A DNA stretch of 64,000 bases from Lepturacanthus savala (Eukaryota; Chordata; Actinopteri; Scombriformes; Trichiuridae): positions 2,878,848-2,942,847 of the forward strand of contig CM060471.1 in assembly GCA_030544235.1 (NCBI GenBank), in the 5' to 3' direction. Shown piece by piece: positions 55,849-64,000 of this stretch. A program made the translations under genes and the position numbers. Under the pieces are notes generated by a model. The model did no database searches. It had not been told where the DNA came from and worked only from the letters and a program-made list of their open reading frames with translations. Numbering within the stretch: the first letter of the stretch is position 1; the number at the start of each line of letters is the position of its first letter.

Positions 55849-56917
55849 CCGTATTGGCTCGAATATAAGACGGTGTGTTTTGCATTGAAATAAGACTGAA
55901 AAAGTGGGGGTCGTCTTACATTCGGGGTCTAGACATTATACCCATTCATAACGCTAGACGGCAACAGATATCTTTAAAGCAGCGGTTCCCAAACTTTTTT
56001 ATCCGTCACCCTCATCTATATCCCAACCTGGTTGACGATATATCAGCTCTACTTTATATAAACAACTCAACATCTCAGCAGCGTCCGTCGTTTTCTCCGC
56101 TGCTGTTTCTCAGCTCAGTGTAATGTCTCTACCTCTCTGCTTTACATGCTGGTGTATTCACCGCTCGCTGAGTCCTTGTTACTGATAAATAACAAACATC
56201 ATCAACAGCTGCTTCATCTGCTGTATCCATGTTCACAAACCTCTTTTTTTCCTGCAACATGATCAATAACAGCGCGGAGTCTCTGCTTTAACCACATCTC
56301 CGCAAATCTGCGACTCCAGTGACTGGACTCGACTGCGTGTGTCGCCTGATGCAGGAATAACGATGCACCAAAAAAAAATAGTGTTAAACCAGCATGTCTA
56401 AACAGAGAGAAGTTGTATAACGGGATGTTGAATATTCATTTAATATGACAAATAAAACTTTATTTAGACTCTTTATTGTGTCGGAAAATCCCACATTGAA
56501 AAAACTTTAAAAACACTCCAGACCGCTATCACATTTTTTAGCTTGTGCACCCCCGAGTGGCCGCACGCGCACCACACTTTGGGAATCCCTGCTTTAAAGT
56601 GAATGCTGATCTTAACTCCCCAGACCAAAGCGAACCCCTGTCACAAAGAAGAAAAATAATTAATAGTAAGTAAGTAAGATAGAAAAGAAGAAGAAATAAG
56701 AGAAGAGATAACAGAAAATGGAGATCACAGAGTGTAATGTACGGAGATGGGAGCTCAAAAAGATCGCCTAAAAATGCTCACAGTCAGAGAAAAGCTTTCC
56801 TTGGTCCTCAGAGCGGAATTAAAATTTTGTGTTCAAAAAGTCTTTTTTCAAAGTTGAGTCTTGAAAAAGAGGGGGTCGTCTTATAATCAGGGTCGTCTTA
56901 TATTCGGGCCAATATGG
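55849..56917. mobile_element. TA-flanked inverted-repeat element (GAATATAAGACG family)
   Basis: About 24-bp ends: CCGTATTGGCTCGAATATAA at 55849 and, inverted, CCATATTGGCCCGAATATAA at 56917, each bordered by TA. The subterminal sequence repeats GGGGTCGTCTTA motifs. Without the nested hAT the element was about 450 bp. The family assignment is open; a TA target fits Tc1/mariner-like mobilisation. Confidence 0.75.
55980..56591. mobile_element. Non-autonomous hAT element nested in the TA-flanked element
   Basis: Ends CAGCGGTTCCCAAACTTT (55980) and, inverted, CAGGGATTCCCAAAGTGT (56591). Exact palindromic 8-bp duplication CTTTAAAG at 55972-55979 and 56592-56599. The interior 56311-56555 is the inverse of 37271-37523 in another hAT element with different TIRs. 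Confidence 0.92.
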
Positions 56918-57012
56918 TACTTCAGTAGAGCTCCACTCTGCAAACATGAAGAAAACAACAGAAATCAATAATATCCATGACTGCAAATGTTAACCACAGA
57001 GCAGTGAAACAT

Positions 57013-57687
57013 AAAAGGGATAGTTGTGTATTTTTGACATGAATGTGTACAGCATCATCAGAGTCGTACACTCACACTGACTTACCCCGACAGTGTCCTG
57101 TGAGCCCAGTTCTGGTCCGGTTCTGGTCAAAACTAAAGTAGTCCGGCAGGTTTCCCAGGACCCTGAAATTAAATGTCTTTCTTCTCAAAACAGCATGTGT
57201 TCAAAAGAGTGATTAATATGCATCACAAAACCAATATTCATGAAAAAGTCACACCTCGTAATCACTTGGACCTACTTTCTCTCCATTATTATCAGTGTAT
57301 GCTGTCATCCTGCTGACTGCTGCACTAGTCAACACATCTTTTTTGTTCGGCAGTGTTCGCGTGTTGATATCAGCAATGCTAACGAGCTAGTTTGAGAGAA
57401 GTAGACCGACACGTTTACTTATGCACAAGTTATTGTCTTGCCTGCACACCTCGTAATCACTTGGCCCTACTTCCTCTCCCTTCATATCTCTGCGTGCTGC
57501 CGCATGACGATCAGAGCTGAGTCCGCCACAGGAAAGCCATAAAATCCATGAGGAAATTCAGGCTCATCTCTGTTGCTACAGCCTGGGTAGTCACAAGTGG
57601 CCCCATTTTTACACACATGTATATTATGACACTGTTGACAGGAATGCCATAGAGATTCATGTCAAAAATCGCAAACTATCCCTTTAA
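57013..57687. mobile_element. Inverted-repeat element, about 675 bp
   Basis: About 30-bp imperfect TIRs: AAAGGGATAGTTGTGTATTT and, from the right, AAAGGGATAGTTTGCGATTT, both continuing into TTTGACATGAAT. The interior has a diverged direct repeat CCTCGTAATCACTTGG at about 57255 and 57450. The right end reads TTAAAGGG but the left reads ATAAAAGGG, so a TTAA target is only suggested. No coding content. Confidence 0.8.
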
Positions 57688-57761
57688 GTTTGTTTTTGCC
57701 ACTGACTAGCCAGTGTACATATGTGTTGTGACTGACTGACCTGAGATGTTACTGACTCATG

Positions 57762-57990
57762 TTCATATTCATATTCACTTTATTTATATAGCCCAATTTT
57801 ACAACACAGTTGTCTCAAAGTGCTTTACAAAATCCAGTCCAAAGTGACTCAGACATCCCCCGTCCTTAGACCCTCCTTCTCGGCAAGGAAAAACTCAAAA
57901 ACCCAGTGGGAAAAAGGAGAAACCTCGAGGAGGACCACAGTGAAGGAGAGATCCACTCCCATGGACGGACAGGCTATAGATGAACCAGGA
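57762..57990. repeat. Common teleost dispersed repeat
   Basis: The order CTTTATTTATATAGCCCAAT, TCTCAAAGTGCTTTACAAAA, GGCAAGGAAAAACTCAAAAA, AGGAGAAACCTCGAGGAGGA, then GAGATCCACTCCCATGGACG is a pattern that I recognise from many fish genomes. Family name not recalled. No ends resolved. The 71-codon open frame across it is not a gene. Confidence 0.7.
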
Positions 57991-58039
57991 CTGACAGACA
58001 TCCATCTGAACAGACATCCATCATGTCAGACTTGAGCCA

Positions 58040-59458
58040 TGACTGATTAATTTGAGTGACTATGAGGAGGATTTTACATTGAATCCAGGTTTGGCTTCCC
58101 AATATTAATGATTTGTGATTGTACTGTACTGTAATTTTTCAGTTTCTTTCCATGTTTTAAATTAGAAGCATGCAGATACCCTGTAAAATGTCAAGTTTAA
58201 TAAAATAGTTCATTAATATCAATGTTTCATGAGAATTAAAAATAATAATGATAATTAGTTTCTTTCAAATTAGTTTCTTTCTTAAATAATAAATAATTAT
58301 CTGTTAAAATATATATCATTTTGTTTGGATAAAATAAATCATTTCTATTTAGATGTATTTCTTAAATACTAAATATTCATTTGAGATAACACATACATTT
58401 CTGTTTAGATAAAACATGAAATTTAAATTAACTGACTTACTTCAAATTGAAAATATGATTTTGGCCAAGTCTTATAATATAGTTCTGATGGACATAGAAA
58501 ATACAGTTTGAGAGTTTGAAGTTTTTTGTTTTTTTGTTTTTTTTTTCCATTGGCTCAACTTATACAACTGCTTACAACATACAATATAGATGTGAACTCT
58601 TACCCTAACTTTTTAGATTAGATGAATAAACAGTGTAGGACACTAACTTTTCCTAGATGTATGTATAGTCCATTATTGTCATTTATTAAAATTTTAACAG
58701 ACAAGTTCTGAAGATTACTACCTTGAATGACCATATAGCAGTCAAATTGCATGCATTATACAAGGGGGGTTGTATTTCACTATGTTTTCTTGCTCTGTTG
58801 TTTGTGTTGTTTTTAATGCTTTGTAAAGCTAAAACCTCGCTATAGCTTCACTAAAAAACAAAGAAAAGAAACAAAGAACAAAGTATCTGCTGCCAGCAGC
58901 AGACAGGGTATTTCAAAAAATATTAATTCCTATAGTTTCCTGTGACTAGGTACATGTCTTTAGGGCAGGACTCTCATACAAATTTATTGAAGTATGTATT
59001 TTGAAGTATTTTACATGCAGCATAATTTTCATTTTTCTTTATTTTTTTGACCTATCCCATTCATGTATTTTTACATTTTTTGATTGATTATTGAAATTAA
59101 ATGCAAGTAATATAGAACAGAAGGCAGTTACACATCCAAAAAAACACAAAGACTCATCCAAACACTGAACAGAAAACAGGATTTTAAAGGATAGTTTGGT
59201 ATTTTGGCCATCTAGTCCCATTTTGCACTCCCTAGCATGTATCTGTAGCATTAGAGAAAATAATTCCATTGATCCCTCCAGGGTACCTGTGTAATTTGTC
59301 ACAAGCGACATAAAATAAACTGGGTTATATTTCTGTTTTTGTGTCTTGCTGGACATGTTATTAACTCTGCAGTCTTATCTTACATGTGAGCTGTATCACA
59401 CTGCAGCACACAAAGGGAATTGAATAAGGGATTTTACATATTTCTCATGCATGACCTA
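58040..59458. other. No gene recognised
   Basis: Strongly AT-rich DNA with poly(T) and poly(A) runs. Open frames (for example 59039-59356 minus) show no family features. Confidence 0.5.
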
Positions 59459-59889
59459 TTAACCCTCTATTCATAGTGTTGCCATATGACAACTTTTTTT
59501 GTAAAAAGCACTGTTTTTACATTTATGTTTTTACAGTTAGGTGTAAAAAGGGGGCTTTTATTTTATAAGGACATGCAATTTATGAGGTCACATGACCAGG
59601 ATATCCTGTTTACTCATGTACATTTGACATGTGAGCATCATTATCTGATAACAGAAGGTTGTCTTTTATTCAGAATTTAGGAAAATTGTTTACCAAATAA
59701 AAAAATTAACTCACTATATGGGCTTACATGCATTACATTGACTTACATACATGAAACTGTCCTGAGTCTATGTTTTCAATTATTTGTTTTATATTTCTTA
59801 AATATATCTATTATTTAGGCCAATTTAAATAATAAAAAGATTCAAACATGTTTACCATGTCATTTAACCCTCATGCAATAGAGGGTTAA
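59459..59889. mobile_element. piggyBac-type TTAA element, copy A
   Basis: TTAA at both borders (59459-59462, 59886-59889) with ends CCCTCTATTCATAG and, inverted, CCCTCTATTGCATG. The right end forms a tight palindrome TTAACCCTC...GAGGGTTAA. The interior matches copy B in the opposite orientation, including CAGTTAGGTGTAAAAAGGGG and GACAT...CCTGTTTACTCATG. About 423 bp between the TTAAs, no transposase. Confidence 0.88.
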
Positions 59890-59965
59890 AGGAGAAAGAC
59901 ATAGAAACTGTAGAGCTAATATGGACACTTGGACACAATGTTTTTCATTTATCACAAATCATATC

Positions 59966-60331
59966 AGTCAGTCAGTCATTTTCTATACCTACTTATTCCT
60001 CATTAGGGTCGCAGGGGTCTGCTGGAGCCAATCCCAGCGCGTTACGGCGAGAGGCAGGGATACACCCCAGATGGTCGCCAGCCAATCATGGGGCACACAC
60101 ACCATTCACTCACACACTCACACCTATGGGCAATTTAGAGTCACCAATTAACCTCAGCATGTTTTTGGACTGTGGGATGAAGCCGGAGTACCCGGTGAAA
60201 ACCCACGCAGACACAGGGAGAACATGCAAACTCCACACAGAAAGGTCCCAGACCCAGGACCAAGGAGGTCTTGAACCTGCGACCTTCTTGCTGTGAGGCA
60301 ACAGCGCTAACCCCTGCGACACTGTGTCGCC
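59966..60331 (-). mobile_element. DANA/Mermaid-type SINE, copy 5
   Basis: Full-length minus-strand copy. Exact 13-bp duplication CACAAATCATATC at 59953-59965 and 60332-60344. High similarity to copies 1-4. Confidence 0.92.
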
Positions 60332-60344
60332 CACAAATCATATC

Positions 60345-60405
60345 GTCATTGCAATACTGAAGAATATTATCACGTCGCAAAATTTTCCTCATATTGTGTA
60401 TCCCT
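60345..60405 (-). repeat. Possible hAT end fragment
   Basis: The minus strand from about 60405 reads TAGGGATACACAATATGAGG, similar to the TAGGG(A/C)TGCAC... ends of some fish hAT elements. No partner end or target duplication was found. The young SINE copy 5 inserted beside it. Confidence 0.35.
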
Positions 60406-61379
60406 AGTAAAAAATGCATTTCTGTATGTCAAGTTGAATGTGGATCCATTATCCATTGTCTGTGGGTGGAGATTCAATAAATAATGTATGTGTGTCTGTG
60501 TGTGTGTGCATATGTTGTGCCAGAGTGAAAGGGTCCTTCATAGGCCTGATGACCTGTGGACCTCACACTCTTGCAAATCTTTTATTCTTCTCTATTACTC
60601 TTAGCTGAAAAAATATGGAATAATACAAAAATGTTGCAATAACTTTTGTTTAACTATTTTAATGCTTAACTCAATGAAAAATCAATTGTTGATATGGTTG
60701 AAATATGAATGATAGTGTTAGTTATTTCATTAATTTATTTTATTATTTTATTTCCTAACATGTCATATATTAATAATATCCATTTATTTATTGAGATGAT
60801 AGTTTTGATGTTTATTCTTCCTTTTGCCTTGCTCATGTTTATGTTTATGTATGAACGTAAAGTGGAGATTCTTACTTGAATTTGTAATTATGGTATTGTT
60901 CAATAAAGTTTGGAGAAAAAAGGGGAAAAGATATTCTTCTACTGCAGTTATTGACCTCCCGTTGACTACCATTCATGTACTTGTAAAAGCCTACTAAGGT
61001 ATTAGATAGTGGATTCCTTATTTCTGCCGACTACCTAGGTGTGAAGTAGGCAGTTTCAGATGCAGCCGCAGAGGCTGTTCCTCAGCCGTCCCATTCAGTT
61101 CAAATTTGTGTTACACTTGAATGGAAACTCCACCACCGTCTCCTTTCTGGTGCCCCAAACTGTCTATACTGTATCTTATCTCTGATAAACTTGAATCATT
61201 TTATCCAACTCTCACACTCGGCTAGTTAGTAATGAATCTCAAACAAAAGTCTCATTTGTTTTTGTTTGTTAGCTTTTACAAACAATAGTCTCATGCAATA
61301 GATTTAATTTTACAGTTGGAAAGCTCCATTTTCACAGTTGAATAGAAATATTTCCTTCTCTCATACTCTGACTTGTACC

Positions 61380-61427
<48 letters not shown>

Positions 61428-62598
61428 TATGATATACACAGTTAATTAAATCAAGCAGTTCATCACACAGATTTCATTGATGAGCAAAGATTTAATGACT
61501 TTTTTTCCTACATTGGTTCCACTGCGACACTCAGGGCTCATCATAGTCATTTATTAAACATTAACATGAATTGTTTTCTGTCAGATGTTTTACTGAAGTA
61601 ATAAAGATGGCAGAGGACAAAAATAAAGAGAGAAAAGTGTAATTTATTACATGTCTATTGCAGCTGTCCGTCGTTAAACTTTTCACAATTTGGAAAGACA
61701 CAAAGAAACTTTGAGTTAAAACCTAGAAAAGTGCATGATATAGGAGCTTTAAGCAGTGAATGTATTGTTGAGAGCGTATTGTTGAGAGCAGGTTTTCACA
61801 AACTTTTCTGACAGGATTTTAAGGATAATCGATATAAATTTATCAAACTAAAACATTAAAGCGTTGGAGATTAGGAAGAATGTATGTGTAGATGTTTTAT
61901 AGCCTCAATCCCCAAGTATCTGAGAGTAGAAATGTTGTGTTTCTCCTTGGAACCATGGACAGCCACAGGACTCCATTACTTCTAACAGTATTGCAGCCAA
62001 TGTTGTGTGTAGGAAATGGTTTTATTGGCAGGTACACATAGCACACATCTAACATATTTATCTGACACTTACACTGTTGTCTTGTGTGTGTGGTGGCAAA
62101 TTTTCAAATGCTTCTTGTACAGCAAATTAATGTTGGATCATGTTGCACCGAAGAGACCGGGTTAATGTTTCCTTGGTCACTTAAATGCATTCTTCAACCT
62201 TTAACAAAGTGGAGGCAGACGCATAAAAAAGCTGTAGCCCTCCTGAGTGTGTTGTTTATGTATCATACGCATATGTAGATGCAGAGGAAGGTCAGTTGTG
62301 CCGTGAGCCGAATTTCCTGATTTAACATTGCCCGATAATTATTCATGAAGCCGAAGCCTAAAGTGGCCTTTTCTCTCTTTTTTTTCCCAGAGTTCTGTTT
62401 GGAGGGAAAAAAAAGCTCAATTCTTCCCCACATTTATTCTAGTTTCATCTTTTTTATTCCTCTGGTGCACTGACAACTAAATGCATTATTCATAGGGACA
62501 CACAGGTTGCATAAGTAGTAAGTAGTCCCAAAAATGTATTTTCTCAAAAAAAAAAACAAAAAAAAAATTCTGAAGACAAATTCCAATATACCGCTCCT
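60406..62598. other. No gene recognised
   Basis: AT-rich DNA with a (CA)n tract. The stretch 62290-62400 (ATTGCCCGATAATTATTCAT and neighbours) is less simple in composition and might be conserved non-coding DNA, but this is untested. Confidence 0.45.
61380..61423. repeat. (CA)n microsatellite
   Basis: About 44 bp of pure AC repeat. Confidence 0.98.
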
Positions 62599-63152
62599 TT
62601 AACCCTCTATTGCATGAAATATTACATAGACATGGTAAAAAATGTTTTGGGTGTTTGAATTAGTTAAAATGGCCCAAATAATAGATATAAAAACATAAAT
62701 AAGAAAAAGGTGTAAACATAGTCTCAGGATAGTTTCATGCTATTAGGAATCTATTAGGTTGTATACACTAGGGATTTTCCTTTTTTTTCCCAAATTGTCT
62801 TTTTTAGCATATTAGAACAAAAAGAAACTTATAACATTAAAATTGAATTACATTTTCAAAATAAATAAATCAAGTTTATAGTGAGTTCAAATTTATTTTC
62901 TGAAAATTTTAAAATTTACCAAAACTCAGAATAAAAGACAACCTTCTGTTGTGACAGAATGTCCACATGTCAAAATGTCCATGAGCAAACAGGATATTCT
63001 GGTCATGTGCCCTCTTAAATTCTATGTCCTCCAAAACCAAAAGCCCTCTTTTCACACCTAACTGTAAAAACATATTTTATATCACAGATTTTTAAAAAAA
63101 TGAAGCTAAAGTAATTGTTGCCATATGGCAGCACAATGCAACAGAGGGTTAA
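62599..63152. mobile_element. piggyBac-type TTAA element, copy B
   Basis: TTAA at both borders (62599-62602, 63149-63152). Ends CCCTCTATTGCATGAAAT and, inverted, CCCTCTGTTGCATTGTGC. 546 bp between the TTAAs. Opposite orientation to copy A and longer by about 120 bp, so copy A has internal deletions relative to it. No transposase. Confidence 0.9.
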
Positions 63153-64000
63153 ATATCAAATATATCTGATTAATTACCTTTTTCCCATGACTGAAACCTC
63201 CCTGCATCCTAAATATATATGCAAACATCTGAATAAACATTCACACAAGCACGTTCAGAAAATCATTGACCCGCTTTCACAAGCACACAAATGCACACTT
63301 TGTTGGGCTCACAGTCACATGGAACAATGAAATGGTGCTTGTGTATCCTGTCAGGTCATGCTGCAGGCAGCATGAGCGTTTGACATTAGCTGCTCTCCTA
63401 ATGCTAAGCAGCCGTTCATGTATGTATCGCTGCAGCCAGGCAAAGTGAAGGTTGATTTCTAACATAAGATGTGAGTGTTGTGTTAGGAGCAAGAAAATGT
63501 CTGCCCTGCAGGAACATGCTGCTCCCACCTGCACTAAAATATTCACACAGCATCATGGGAAATACAAGCAAAACAGTTTTTTTTTCCTTTCTCTTCGTTT
63601 TTGTCTGCTTCCTCCCCCTCCTCCACCTTCACTTCTGTCTTTCTTGTGTTTCTTTTGGCATGCAGATTATTCCCATCGCCTGAGGGCTTGTCTTCCTCCT
63701 GCGCTCTGGATGAAAAACATTACTTAACAAGCATTTCTCATTGCTGCGTGTTCTTGGATGCAGTGGAGTGAGAAGTAGGGAGTAAACTACTCGGTTTCGA
63801 GTGTTCAGTAACTTCTGGAGACCCAGGATGTCTGCTCAAGGATATTTCACCAGGAGTGGAAAGACGTGACTGATAAATATCAGAAAACTGAAAAATAGGG
63901 TGATATCAGGTAAAATGGGCCATTTTAGGTTTGGAGTCCCAGCTCCTCTGGAAATTAAAGCCAATGATACAAACGATTTCAAACTGTTTTCAAACATATT
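63153..64000. other. No gene recognised; short shared repeat at 63898-63936
   Basis: The block GGGTGATATCAGGTAAAATG followed by GGCCATTTTAGGTTTGG matches the inverse of 30007-30048. The rest has a pyrimidine-rich stretch (63580-63660) and no coding features. Confidence 0.55.

Overview
The window looks like intergenic or intronic DNA from a teleost (bony fish) genome. The evidence is the transposon mix: tRNA-derived DANA/Mermaid-type SINEs with a GACTGAC tail, a Rex3 (RTE) LINE that carries both published Rex3 primer sites, an L2-type LINE, many hAT insertions with exact 8-bp target duplications, Tc1 relics, piggyBac-type TTAA elements and a young Ty3/Gypsy retrotransposon. I found no convincing exon of an ordinary host gene in 64 kb. 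Every sizeable coding stretch belongs to, or sits inside, mobile DNA.

Layout. 1-8081: a minus-strand Ty3/Gypsy element with open gag and pol, joined by a canonical G GGA AAC -1 frameshift site directly before the gag stop; its outer LTR runs off the left edge. 8082-32200: AT-rich single-copy-looking DNA with scattered SINEs (two of them head to head at 11.2-12.1 kb), an internally repetitive element with CTCF-like motifs, short hAT derivatives, a local duplication (18.8/20.2 kb) whose second copy holds a later insertion, and two Tc1 relics. 32200-38000: two old SINEs, a truncated Rex3 LINE, (AT)n, and a hAT derivative.

38190-53700 is the densest part. A 6.4-kb hAT insertion contains a palindromic module, which contains a second hAT with a decayed transposase, which contains a piggyBac relic; a young SINE sits near the right end. 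To its right lies a broken two-gene unit on the minus strand: a large C2H2-finger gene that reads like an uncharacterised transposon protein, followed downstream by a SAM-domain gene. A third hAT separates the two genes. A fourth hAT with an apparently intact 609-aa BED/hATC transposase, split by a GC-AG intron, interrupts the first gene. The two-gene unit is the best candidate for an under-described mobile system, although this copy is dead.

54260-64000: an L2-type LINE, a TA-flanked inverted-repeat element holding a nested hAT, a 675-bp inverted-repeat element, a common teleost dispersed repeat, a young SINE and two opposite copies of a piggyBac-type TTAA element. Many insertions have exact target duplications, so the relative order of several can be read from the sequence.
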